From Streptomyces lateritius (GTDB taxonomy: Bacteria; Actinomycetota; Actinomycetes; Streptomycetales; Streptomycetaceae): a DNA stretch of 64,000 bases. The translations under genes were made by a program, and so were the position numbers. This document shows positions 25,241-33,387 of this stretch, piece after piece. The stretch's first letter is position 1. The number at the start of each line of letters is the position of its first letter. The stretch is taken from assembly GCF_014649715.1 (NCBI RefSeq), contig NZ_BMTO01000017.1, positions 117,334 to 181,333 on the forward strand, read 5' to 3'. The notes under the pieces were generated by a model that was not told the DNA's origin, searched no databases, and was given only the letters and a program-made list of their open reading frames with translations.

Positions 25241-26002
25241 GTGTTCGGACGTCGCAAGAAGAGCGGTGCCGCTGAGGACGCAGCGGGCGAGGCCGAGCAG
25301 GTCGTCGACGCGGTCGACACTGACGACACGGCCGGTGCGCCGCGTCGGGTGAACCTTCCGCCGGCGCCGCGGCCCGACGGACCGTGGGACATCTCCGAGG
25401 TCTCCAGGCCGGAGGACGGCCGGGTCGACCTGGGCGGCATGTTCGTGCCCGGAGTCGAGGGCATGGAACTGCGGGTCGAGGTGGCGGGCGACGCGATCGT
25501 CGCGGCCACCGTCGTCCTGCGCGACAGCGCCGTGCAGCTGCAGGCGTTCGCCGCACCGAAGAAGGAAGGCATCTGGGGAGAGGTCCGCGAGGAGATCGCC
25601 AGCGGCATCACCCAGCAGGGTGGTGTCATCGACGAGGTCGAGGGCCCGCTGGGCTGGGAGCTGCGGGCCCAGGTCCCGGTGCAGCTGCCCGACGGCACCG
25701 GCGGCGTACAGCTGGTGCGTTTCGTGGGCGTCGACGGGCCCCGCTGGTTCCTGCGCGGAGTGATCTCCGGCCAGGGCGCGGTACAGCCGGAGGCGGCCGG
25801 TCTTCTGGAGCAGATCGTCCGGGACACCGTCGTGGTCCGTGGCGAGGGCCCCATGGCCCCGCGCGACCCGATCGTCCTCAAGCTCCCGAACGATGCCCAG
25901 ATGGTGCCCGACGGCGTCCAGCAGGAGGAGCAGGAAGGCTCGCGCTTCTCCGGAGGCATGGGCCAGCTCCAGCGCGGACCGGAGATCACCGAGGTCCGCT
26001 GA
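25241..26002 (+). CDS. DUF3710 family protein
   Basis: A 253-residue actinobacterial protein of unknown function. A basic start (FGRRKKSG) and an acidic disordered stretch precede a beta-rich domain (about 50-220) with VDLGGMFVPGVEGMELRVEV and DGPRWFLRGVISG. GGAAGGA lies before GTG 25241. Its position directly after dut is one I remember as conserved in streptomycetes. It ends 20 bases before a strong terminator, closing the thioesterase-dut-DUF3710 operon. Confidence 0.88.
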   Translation: MFGRRKKSGAAEDAAGEAEQVVDAVDTDDTAGAPRRVNLPPAPRPDGPWDISEVSRPEDGRVDLGGMFVPGVEGMELRVEVAGDAIVAATVVLRDSAVQLQAFAAPKKEGIWGEVREEIASGITQQGGVIDEVEGPLGWELRAQVPVQLPDGTGGVQLVRFVGVDGPRWFLRGVISGQGAVQPEAAGLLEQIVRDTVVVRGEGPMAPRDPIVLKLPNDAQMVPDGVQQEEQEGSRFSGGMGQLQRGPEITEVR

Positions 26003-26022
26003 CACAGGTTTTCCGACCATGA

Positions 26023-26070
26023 CCGGTGGGCCGCCACCCCGTGCCTCAGGCACGGGAGGCGGCCCACCGG
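26023..26070 (+). terminator. two-part hairpin terminator after DUF3710
   Basis: A 13-bp outer stem (CCGGTGGGCCGCC with its complement at 26058-26070) and an 8-bp inner stem (CCCGTGCC/GGCACGGG) stack with one or two unpaired bases. Confidence 0.85.
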
Positions 26071-26121
26071 CCGTTTGCGAAACGGGATCTTCCGGCGGCA
26101 CGATCTTCTTGGCGGCCCGAT

Positions 26122-26177
26122 CTCACGCGCCTGCTTTCACGCGCCTGCTTTCACGCGCCTGCTTTCAAGCGCCCGAT
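26122..26177. repeat. 14-bp tandem repeat, three and a half copies
   Basis: TCACGCGCCTGCTT occurs three times head to tail (26122, 26136, 26150), followed by a degenerate fourth unit TCAAGCGCCCGATC. It lies between the terminator and the ABC gene. The non-triplet unit and position argue against coding. Confidence 0.75.
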
Positions 26178-26271
26178 CTCGCGCGGCCGATCTTCCGGCG
26201 TTCCCTGGCACCACCGCCCCCGGGCGGCACATACTGACGGGCGCACAGGTTCGACGGCGGGGGAGACCAGG

Positions 26272-27000
26272 GTGAGTGAGAGCAGCGCGCGTTCCGGCAC
26301 GGTGGTGGTCGAGGACCCGTCCGGCGGGCCCATGGTCCGCGTCGAGAACCTGCACCGCTCGTACGGTACGGGCGCGGCGGCCGTCCACGCCCTGCGCGGG
26401 GTCTCCTTCGACATCCCCCGTGGTGAGCTCGTCGCGCTCAAGGGCCGCTCGGGCTCCGGCAAGACCACCCTGCTCAACCTCGTCGGCGGCCTCGACAGCC
26501 CCGACGACGGCCGGATCACCATCGACGGCACGGATCTCGCGGAGCTCGGCGAGAACAGGCTCCTGGAGCTGCGACGGGACCGCATCGGCTTCATCTTCCA
26601 GTCCTTCGGACTCATCCCGATCCTGACCGCGGCGGAGAACGTCGGCGTACCCATGCGGCTGCGCAAGGCGGACCCCGAGGAGCGGGAGGAGCGCGTCGCC
26701 CTGCTCCTCGCCCTGGTCGGCCTCGCCGACCACGCGGCCCAGCGCCCCGGCGAGCTCTCGGGCGGTCAGCAGCAGCGCGTCGCCATCGCCCGCGCCCTCG
26801 CCAACAAGCCCGCCCTGCTGATCGCCGACGAGCCGACGGGCCAGCTCGACGCGGAGACCGGGCTCGCCGTGATGGAACTCCTGCGCGCGGTGGTCCGCAG
26901 CGAGGGCGTCACGGCCCTCGTCGCCACCCACGACGCGCAGCTCCTCGGCCTCGCGGACCGGGTGCTGGAGCTGAGCGACGGCGAGATCATCGAACACTGA
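26272..27000 (+). CDS. ABC transporter ATP-binding protein (MacB/LolD-like), no adjacent permease
   Basis: A 242-residue ABC ATPase. Walker A is GRSGSGKTT near residue 60, the Q-loop FIFQSFGLIP, signature LSGGQQQRVAIARAL, Walker B LLIADEPTG and H-loop THD are all intact. The insert pattern and sequence fit the macrolide/lipoprotein exporter subfamily, which normally works with an FtsX-like permease. No permease gene lies on either side: the next gene is kdpD. GTG 26272 is preceded by GGGGGAG. It may partner with a permease elsewhere or regulate another protein. Confidence 0.88.
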   Translation: MSESSARSGTVVVEDPSGGPMVRVENLHRSYGTGAAAVHALRGVSFDIPRGELVALKGRSGSGKTTLLNLVGGLDSPDDGRITIDGTDLAELGENRLLELRRDRIGFIFQSFGLIPILTAAENVGVPMRLRKADPEEREERVALLLALVGLADHAAQRPGELSGGQQQRVAIARALANKPALLIADEPTGQLDAETGLAVMELLRAVVRSEGVTALVATHDAQLLGLADRVLELSDGEIIEH

Positions 27001-27126
27001 CCGGCGGCGCCCGCCGTCGTGCTCCTCGTGTCCCGGAGACGAGCCGGCATCAGGATCCTGTCAAGACGCTCCACGGCCCTCACCCCACGCACGGGATGTC
27101 CGATTCGCTGGACGTAAAGTCATGCC

Positions 27127-29676
27127 ATGGGACGCGGCAAGCTACGGATCTACCTCGGCGCGGCGCCGGGCGTCGGCAAGACGTACGCGATGCTCTCCGA
27201 GGGCCACCGGCGTGTCGAGCGCGGTACGGACTGTGTCGTCGCCTTCGTCGAGCACCACGACCGTCCCCGCACGGAGGTCATGCTGCACGGCCTGGAGCAG
27301 GTCCCGCGACGCACCCTCGCCCACCGGGGCGCCACCTTCACCGAGATGGACGTGGACGCGGTCCTGGCCCGCCGCCCGGCCGTCGCGCTCGTCGACGAAC
27401 TCGCCCACACCAACGTGCCCGGCTCCCGCAACGGCAAGCGCTGGCAGGACATCGAGGAACTGCTCGCCGCCGGCATGGACGTCATATCCACCGTCAACAT
27501 CCAGCATCTCGAATCGCTCGGCGACGTCGTCGAGTCGATCACGGGCGTGCGGCAGAAGGAGACCGTCCCCGACGAGGTCGTCCGCCGCGCCGACCAGATC
27601 GAGCTGGTCGACATGTCGCCCGAGGCGCTGCGCCGCCGGATGGCGCACGGCAACATCTACAAACCCGACCGGATCGACGCCTCCCTCTCCCACTACTTCC
27701 GGCCGGGGAACCTCACCGCGCTGCGCGAGCTCGCCCTGCTGTGGACGGCCGACCGGGTCGACGAGTACCTCCGGCAGTACCGCGGCGAGCACAACATCCG
27801 CTCCACCTGGCAGGCCCGGGAACGGATCGTCGTCGGGCTCACCGGCGGACCGGAGGGCCGTACCCTCATCCGGCGCGCCACCCGGCTCGCCGAGAAGGGC
27901 GCGGGCGGCGAGGTGCTCGCCGTCTACATCGCCCGCAGCGACGGCCTCACCGCGGCCTCCCCCAAGGAGCTCGCCCTCCAGCGGACGCTCGTCGAAGATC
28001 TCGGCGGAACGTTCCACCACGTCATAGGCGACGACATCCCCTCCGGCCTGCTGGAATTCGCCCGGGGCGTCAACGCGACCCAGGTCGTCCTCGGCTCCAG
28101 CCGGCGCAAGACCTGGCAGTACATCCTCGGCCCCGGCGTCGGCCAGACCGTCGCCCGCGAGTCGGGCCCGGACCTCGACGTCCACATCGTCACCCACGAG
28201 GAAGTGGCCAAGGGGCGCGGACTGCCCGTCTCCCGAGGCGCCCGGCTCGGCCGCTCCCGGATCATCTGGGGCTGGCTCGCCGGAGTCGTCGGACCCGGAC
28301 TGCTCACCCTGCTCCTCACCCATGTCGGCGCCGACCTCGGTCTCGCCAACGACATGCTGCTCTTCCTGGCGCTCACCGTCGCCTCCGCCCTGCTCGGCGG
28401 ACTCCTCCCCGCGCTGGCCTCGGCCGCGTTCGGCTCCTTCCTGCTGAACTGGTTCTTCACCCCGCCCCTGCACCGGCTGTCCATCGCCGACCCCAAGAAC
28501 ATCGTCGCCATCGCCGTGTTCTTCGGCGTCGCCGCGGCGGTGGCCTCCGTGGTCGACCTCGCGGCCCGGCGCACCCACCAAGCGGCCCGGCTGCGCGCCG
28601 AGTCCGAGGTGCTGTCCTATCTCGCCGGAGGCGTGCTGCGCGGGGAGTCGAGCCTGGACGCCCTCCTGGAGCGGGTCCGGGAGACCTTCTCCATGGAGTC
28701 GGTGGCCCTGCTGGAGCGCGCGAGCGACGTGGAGCCGTGGACCTGCGCGGCGAGCGTCGGCACGCGCCCCGTCGCCAGGCCCGAGGACGCGGACGTGGAC
28801 ATGCCCGTCGGCGAGGACCTGGCGCTCGCGCTGACGGGCCGGGTGCTGCCGGCCGAGGACCGGCGAGTGCTGGGCGCCTTCGCCGCCCAGGCGGCGGTGG
28901 CACTGGACCGGCAGCGGCTCGTCGGCGAGGCGGAGGAGGCCCGCAAACTGGCCGAGGGCAACAAGATCCGTACGTCTCTGCTGGCCGCGGTCAGCCATGA
29001 CCTGCGTACCCCGCTCGCCGGGATCAAGGCGGCCGTCTCCTCCCTGCGCTCGGACGACGTCGACTGGTCCGAGGAGGACCGGGCCGAACTCCTCGCCGGG
29101 ATCGAGGAGGGCTCCGACCGGCTCGACCAGCTCGTGGGGAACCTGCTGGACATGTCCCGGCTCCAGACCGGCACCGTCACCCCGCTGATCCGCGCCATCG
29201 ACCTGGACGAGGTCGTGCCCATGGCGCTCGGCGGCGTCCCCGACGGCAGTGCCGAGCTGGACGTCCCCGAGCGCCTGCCGATGGTCGAGGTCGACAAGGG
29301 CCTCCTGGAACGGGCCGTCGCCAACATCGTCGAGAACGCGGTGAAGTACAGCCCGCCCGGCGTGCCCGTGGTCGTCGCCGCGAGCGCCCTCGGCGACCGG
29401 GTCGAGGTGCGGGTCGTCGATCGCGGCCCGGGAGTGCCCGAGGAGAGCAAGGACGGCATCTTCGAACCGTTCCAGCGCTTCGGGGACGCGCCGCGCGGCT
29501 CCGGCGTCGGACTCGGCCTCGCGGTCGCCCGCGGCTTCGTGGAGGCCATGGGCGGCACCATCACCGCGGAGGACACCCCCGGCGGCGGGCTGACCATGAC
29601 CCTCACCCTCAAGGCCGTGACCAGGCAGCTGCCACCGGCCCCCGCACTGCCCGCCCATGCCGCCACCCGACTTTGA
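27127..29676 (+). CDS. kdpD: potassium sensor histidine kinase KdpD
   Basis: An 849-residue membrane kinase. The N-terminal KdpD domain has Walker A GAAPGVGKT (residues 11-19) and Walker B VALVDELAHTN; a universal-stress-protein-like domain follows (about 225-360). Four close membrane helices lie near 385-485, then a GAF-like region, the phospho-His in SHDLRTPLAG near 625, and HATPase boxes (NIVENAVKYSP, GVGLGLAVA). In other bacteria KdpD responds to low potassium or osmotic stress and phosphorylates KdpE to induce kdpFABC. Start is at ATG 27127, seven residues before the P-loop domain, as usual. No kdpFABC genes are in the window. Confidence 0.95.
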   Translation: MGRGKLRIYLGAAPGVGKTYAMLSEGHRRVERGTDCVVAFVEHHDRPRTEVMLHGLEQVPRRTLAHRGATFTEMDVDAVLARRPAVALVDELAHTNVPGSRNGKRWQDIEELLAAGMDVISTVNIQHLESLGDVVESITGVRQKETVPDEVVRRADQIELVDMSPEALRRRMAHGNIYKPDRIDASLSHYFRPGNLTALRELALLWTADRVDEYLRQYRGEHNIRSTWQARERIVVGLTGGPEGRTLIRRATRLAEKGAGGEVLAVYIARSDGLTAASPKELALQRTLVEDLGGTFHHVIGDDIPSGLLEFARGVNATQVVLGSSRRKTWQYILGPGVGQTVARESGPDLDVHIVTHEEVAKGRGLPVSRGARLGRSRIIWGWLAGVVGPGLLTLLLTHVGADLGLANDMLLFLALTVASALLGGLLPALASAAFGSFLLNWFFTPPLHRLSIADPKNIVAIAVFFGVAAAVASVVDLAARRTHQAARLRAESEVLSYLAGGVLRGESSLDALLERVRETFSMESVALLERASDVEPWTCAASVGTRPVARPEDADVDMPVGEDLALALTGRVLPAEDRRVLGAFAAQAAVALDRQRLVGEAEEARKLAEGNKIRTSLLAAVSHDLRTPLAGIKAAVSSLRSDDVDWSEEDRAELLAGIEEGSDRLDQLVGNLLDMSRLQTGTVTPLIRAIDLDEVVPMALGGVPDGSAELDVPERLPMVEVDKGLLERAVANIVENAVKYSPPGVPVVVAASALGDRVEVRVVDRGPGVPEESKDGIFEPFQRFGDAPRGSGVGLGLAVARGFVEAMGGTITAEDTPGGGLTMTLTLKAVTRQLPPAPALPAHAATRL

Positions 29677-29767
29677 TGACCCCGACAACCGCGATGACCC
29701 CGACGCCGGACCGCCGGAAGGTCTGTCGGGAGACAGACGAAGACAGACAGAGAGAAGGACGCCTTCG

Positions 29768-30454
29768 ATGACCCGGGTCCTCGTCGTCGACGACGAACCG
29801 CAGATCGTCCGCGCGCTGGTGATCAACCTCAAGGCGCGGAAGTACGAGGTGGACTCCGCGCCCGACGGCGCCACCGCCCTTCGGCTGGCCGCCGAGCGCC
29901 ATCCCGACGTGATCGTCCTCGACCTCGGACTGCCCGACGTCGACGGCGTCGAGGTCATCAAGGGGCTGCGCGGTTGGACCCGGGTGCCGATCCTGGTGCT
30001 CTCGGCCCGGCAGACCTCCGACGAGAAGGTCGAGGCGCTCGACGCGGGCGCCGACGACTACGTCACCAAGCCCTTCGGGATGGACGAGCTCCTGGCCCGG
30101 CTGCGCGCCGCGGTCCGCAGGGCCGAGCCGGTCGGCGGCGGCGAGGACGGCGCGGTGATGGTGGAGACCGAGGGCTTCACGGTCGACCTCGCCGCGAAGA
30201 AGGTCCACCGCGACGGGCGCGACGTCCGCCTCACCCCCACCGAATGGCACCTCCTCGAAGTGCTGGTCCGCAACAGCGGGCGCCTCGTCAGCCAGAAGCA
30301 GCTCCTCCAGGAGGTCTGGGGCCCTTCGTACGGCACCGAGACGAACTATCTGCGGGTGTACATGGCGCAGCTGCGGCGCAAGCTGGAGGCCGACCCCTCG
30401 CACCCGCGGCACTTCGTCACCGAGCCGGGCATGGGCTACCGCTTCGAGCACTGA
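29768..30454 (+). CDS. kdpE: response regulator KdpE
   Basis: A 228-residue OmpR-family regulator: receiver domain with VDDEPQ, phospho-acceptor VIVLDLGLPD (Asp near 52), LVLSAR and YVTKPFGM, then a winged helix ending GMGYRFEH. GAAGGA lies before ATG 29768. It follows kdpD by 91 bases and is likely cotranscribed. The target operon is not here; the nearby TrkA pair and KimA-like permease could be alternative targets, which is speculation from proximity only. Confidence 0.95.
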   Translation: MTRVLVVDDEPQIVRALVINLKARKYEVDSAPDGATALRLAAERHPDVIVLDLGLPDVDGVEVIKGLRGWTRVPILVLSARQTSDEKVEALDAGADDYVTKPFGMDELLARLRAAVRRAEPVGGGEDGAVMVETEGFTVDLAAKKVHRDGRDVRLTPTEWHLLEVLVRNSGRLVSQKQLLQEVWGPSYGTETNYLRVYMAQLRRKLEADPSHPRHFVTEPGMGYRFEH

Positions 30455-30557
30455 TCGGACTGCCCGGGACTGCCTCGGCAGCGGCCTCGTCGGCGTCGCC
30501 CGGAGGGACCCCGTCGGGGTTGTCCGGAGCGCCCGTTTCCCTTTCGGCGGTGGCCGG

Positions 30558-30563
30558 TACGCT
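30558..30563 (+). promoter_or_regulatory. candidate -10 box of a leaderless promoter
   Basis: TACGCT ends six bases before ATG 30570 and no ribosome site precedes that ATG, so the OB-fold gene may start leaderless. No matching -35 box is clear. Confidence 0.3.
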
Positions 30564-30569
30564 TTCTGT

Positions 30570-30968
30570 ATGAGTGCTGCACCGCGTACAGAGAAGCCGG
30601 CCGGACGGTTCCGCCGGATGCTCGACCGGCTGTCCACCTCTCAGGAGGAACTGGAGTCCGTAGAGCTCCAGGAGGACACCGAGGCGTCCGGGTGCACGCG
30701 CATCTGCGACTGCTCCGACCGCCAGATAGTCAAGGTGACTGGTACCTTGCGCACGGTCACTCTGCGTCCGCGGGCCGGTGTTCCGGCCCTCGAGGCCGAG
30801 CTGTTCGACGGCACGGCCCCGCTGGACGTGGTGTGGCTGGGCCGGCGTTCCATCGTGGGCATCGAGCCCGGCCGCAAAATGATCGCCTCCGGCCGGATCT
30901 CCATGAGCCACGGCCGGCGGGTCCTCTTCAACCCCAAATACGAGCTCCGACCGCTCGGACAGGAGTAG
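30570..30968 (+). CDS. OB-fold nucleic-acid-binding domain protein
   Basis: A 132-residue protein. Residues 50-130 form an OB-fold of the RecG/RecJ-wedge kind (VKVTGTLRTVTLRP, AELFDGTAPLDVVWLG, KMIASGRIS). A CTRICDCSD patch near residue 43 has three cysteines that might bind metal. The family is widespread next to DUF3159 in actinobacteria, with no established role; nucleic-acid binding is inferred from the fold. The DUF3159 gene begins three bases after its stop, so they form an operon. Confidence 0.83.
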   Translation: MSAAPRTEKPAGRFRRMLDRLSTSQEELESVELQEDTEASGCTRICDCSDRQIVKVTGTLRTVTLRPRAGVPALEAELFDGTAPLDVVWLGRRSIVGIEPGRKMIASGRISMSHGRRVLFNPKYELRPLGQE

Positions 30969-30971
30969 CCG

Positions 30972-31703
30972 GTGACGTCTCTCGACAAGCCGACGACGAC
31001 GGATCAGGACGCCCAGGCCTCGAAGGAGGTCACCGAGGCCGCGCTCTTCGAAGCCTTCGGCGGCGTACGAGGCATGGTCGAGACGGTCCTGCCCGGCCTG
31101 CTGTTCGTCACGATCTTCACGATCAACAAGGACCTGCACCTCTCGGCGATCGCCGCGCTGGCCGTCTCGCTGGTCCTCGTCGCCGTCCGGCTGGTCCGCC
31201 GGGACACCGTCAAGCACGCGTTCAGCGGGGTCTTCGGCGTGGCGTTCGGTGTCGTCTTCGCGATGATGACCGGCAACGCCAAGGACTTCTACCTGCCGGG
31301 CATGCTCTACACCCTCGGGCTCGCCCTCGCGTACATCATCACCACGCTCGCGGGCGTCCCGCTGATCGGGCTGATGCTGGGCCCGGTCTTCAAGGAGAAC
31401 CTCTCCTGGCGGACCCGCAACCCCGGCCGTAAGAAGGCGTACGCGAAGGCGAGCTGGGCGTGGGGCCTGATCCTGCTCGGCAAGTGCGCGATCCTCTTCC
31501 CGATGTACTGGTGGGCCGACACGACCAAGTTCGGCTGGGTCCTGGTCGCGCTCAAGATCCCACCCTTCCTGCTCGCGGTGTACCTGACCTGGGTCTTCCT
31601 GGCGAAGGCCCCGCCGCCGATCGACGTCTTCGCCGAGATGGAGGCGGAGGAGGAGGCCGAGAAGGCCCGCAAGGCGGCCGCGGCCCAGCAGCCGGAGGCG
31701 TAG
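30972..31703 (+). CDS. DUF3159 family membrane protein
   Basis: A 243-residue integral membrane protein with about six helices, beginning near residue 40 (VLPGLLFVTIFTI) and ending near 220 (FLLAVYLTWVFLA), then a Glu/Ala-rich coiled tail (EMEAEEEAEKARKAAAA). The conserved RNPGRKKAYAKASWAWG loop is visible. Function unknown; its constant pairing with the OB-fold gene suggests a joint role. GTG 30972. A 54-bp palindromic terminator follows. Confidence 0.85.
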   Translation: MTSLDKPTTTDQDAQASKEVTEAALFEAFGGVRGMVETVLPGLLFVTIFTINKDLHLSAIAALAVSLVLVAVRLVRRDTVKHAFSGVFGVAFGVVFAMMTGNAKDFYLPGMLYTLGLALAYIITTLAGVPLIGLMLGPVFKENLSWRTRNPGRKKAYAKASWAWGLILLGKCAILFPMYWWADTTKFGWVLVALKIPPFLLAVYLTWVFLAKAPPPIDVFAEMEAEEEAEKARKAAAAQQPEA

Positions 31704-31736
31704 CTCCAGGACGTACGTACGGCCGGTACTACGGTA

Positions 31737-31790
31737 CGGATACGGGAAGGGCCCGGGACCTCGCGAGGTCCCGGGCCCTTCCCGTATCCG
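31737..31790. terminator. 54-bp perfect palindrome, bidirectional terminator
   Basis: Each 27-base half is the exact complement of the other (CGGATACGGG ... CCCGTATCCG, centre CTCGCGAG). It separates the convergent DUF3159 and TrkA genes. Confidence 0.85.
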
Positions 31791-31799
31791 CTGAACCTG

Positions 31800-32483
31800 T
31801 CAGCTCGCGGACGAGCCCTCCGGCCGGCGGACCGACAGCAGGTCCTCCAGCTGCTCCTCGCGCGCCTGGGCGGCCACGAAGAGGAGCTCGTCGCCCGCCT
31901 CCAAGGTCTCCTCCGGGCTCGGGGTCAGGACCCGCGAGCCGCGGATGATCGTCACCAGCGAGGTGTCCTGCGGCCAGGCCACGTCGCCCACCTGCGTCCC
32001 CGCGATCGCCGACTCCGGCGGAAGCGTCAGCTCCACGAGGTTCGCGTCACCGTGGCTGAAGCGCAGCAGCCGGACCAGGTCGCCGACGCTCACCGCCTCC
32101 TCCACCAGCGCGGACATCAGGCGCGGCGTCGACACGGCGACGTCCACGCCCCACGACTCGTTGAAGAGCCACTCGTTCTTGGGGTTGTTCACGCGGGCGA
32201 CCACGCGCGGCACGCCGTACTCCGTCTTCGCCAGCAGCGAGACGACCAGGTTCACCTTGTCGTCGCCGGTGGCCGCGATCACCACGTTGCAGCGCTGCAG
32301 CGCCGCCTCGTCCAGCGACGTGATCTCACAGGCGTCGGCCAGCAGCCACTCCGCCTGCGGCACCCGCTCCACCGAGATGGCGGTCGGCGCCTTGTCGATC
32401 AGGAGGATCTCGTGCCCGTTCTCCAGGAGCTCGCCGGCGATGGAACGGCCCACCGCACCCGCGCCCGCAATAGCGACACGCAT
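31800..32483 (-). CDS. TrkA-type potassium channel regulator (second of a pair)
   Basis: A 227-residue RCK protein. The N-terminal Rossmann (TrkA-N) domain has GAGAVGRSIAGELLENGH and the acidic end of beta-2, LLIDK, for NAD(H)/ATP binding; residues 140-220 form a TrkA-C domain. Such subunits gate membrane K+ transporters in response to nucleotides. It overlaps the upstream TrkA by one base (TGATG), so the two are coupled and may heteromerise. The C-terminus is at the 54-bp terminator. The membrane partner may be the divergent KimA-like permease; this is inference. Confidence 0.9.
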   Translation of the reverse strand: MRVAIAGAGAVGRSIAGELLENGHEILLIDKAPTAISVERVPQAEWLLADACEITSLDEAALQRCNVVIAATGDDKVNLVVSLLAKTEYGVPRVVARVNNPKNEWLFNESWGVDVAVSTPRLMSALVEEAVSVGDLVRLLRFSHGDANLVELTLPPESAIAGTQVGDVAWPQDTSLVTIIRGSRVLTPSPEETLEAGDELLFVAAQAREEQLEDLLSVRRPEGSSAS

Positions 32484-33151
32484 CAGTGACCGCCCTCCTC
32501 AGGCCCCTCGGCGAAGGCCGCCTCGACCTTCGCGATCTCGTCCGTACGCATCATCACGTGCACGAGGTCGCCCTCCTGCAGCACCGTCTGCGAGGACGGG
32601 ATGATCGCCTCGCCCAGCCGGGTGAGGAACGCCACGCGCACGCCCGTCTCGTCCTGCAGCCTGCTGACCTTGTGCCCGATCCACGCCGAGGACGTGTGCA
32701 CCTCGGCGAGCTGCACACCGCCGCTCGGGTCGGTCCACAGGGGCTCCGCGCCGGAGGGCAGCAGCCGCCGGAGCATCTGGTCGGCGGTCCAGCGGACCGT
32801 GGCGACGGTCGGGATGCCGAGCCGCTGGTAGACCTCGGCGCGCCGGGGGTCGTAGATCCGCGCGGCCACGTTCTCGATGCCGAACATCTCGCGCGCGACC
32901 CGCGCCGCGATGATGTTGGAGTTGTCGCCGCTGCTGACGGCGGCGAAGGCACCCGCCTCCTCGATCCCGGCCTCACGCAGCGTGTCCTGGTCGAAGCCGA
33001 CGCCGGTCACGCGGCGACCGCCGAAGCCGGAGCCCAGACGGCGGAAAGCCGTCGGGTCCTGGTCCACGACGGCCACGGTGTGCCCCTGCTGCTCCAGGGT
33101 CTGCGCGAGAGCGGCTCCCACTCGCCCGCAGCCCATGATGACGATGTGCAC
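32483..33151 (-). CDS. TrkA-type potassium channel regulator (first of a pair)
   Basis: A 222-residue RCK protein with TrkA-N domain (MGCGRVGAALAQTLEQQGH and VVDQD) and a C-terminal TrkA-C domain (about 135-215, ending VHVMMRTDEI). GGGGA precedes ATG 33151. It leads a two-gene operon with the next TrkA and is divergent from the KimA-like permease over about 230 bases, an arrangement fitting a shared K+ transport function. Confidence 0.9.
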   Translation of the reverse strand: MHIVIMGCGRVGAALAQTLEQQGHTVAVVDQDPTAFRRLGSGFGGRRVTGVGFDQDTLREAGIEEAGAFAAVSSGDNSNIIAARVAREMFGIENVAARIYDPRRAEVYQRLGIPTVATVRWTADQMLRRLLPSGAEPLWTDPSGGVQLAEVHTSSAWIGHKVSRLQDETGVRVAFLTRLGEAIIPSSQTVLQEGDLVHVMMRTDEIAKVEAAFAEGPEEGGH

Positions 33152-33373
33152 GTCCCCTTACCCCGCACTCCTGATCGTCTTGCTGACCTGCGAAAACACC
33201 CTGCTCACAACTTTCCTCACCCGATTTGGCCCGGGCCGTGGCGGGCAGCGCCCTGCCGGGCTGCCCGATCCGAGCTTATGCGGCAACCCCGGGCGGGACC
33301 TCATCCGAGGTGACGGTCAGGGAGATTCCGTGCCGATAGGGGGTGGTGGTGAGCATGGCTCTTTTCGAACGCT

Positions 33374-33379
33374 TACGAT
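33374..33379 (+). promoter_or_regulatory. candidate -10 box before the KimA-like gene
   Basis: TACGAT ends eight bases before GTG 33388. If used, the permease mRNA would be leaderless and the in-frame GTG 33343 and ATG 33355 would not be starts. Confidence 0.3.
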
Positions 33380-33387
33380 CCTCTGTT

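Noticed and set aside
27142..29961. 939-codon minus-strand frame opposite kdpD
   Set aside because: The plus strand carries every KdpD motif; the antisense frame has none.
33152..33387. ydaO (c-di-AMP) riboswitch before the KimA-like gene
   Set aside because: I could not recognise its conserved core sequences in this stretch.
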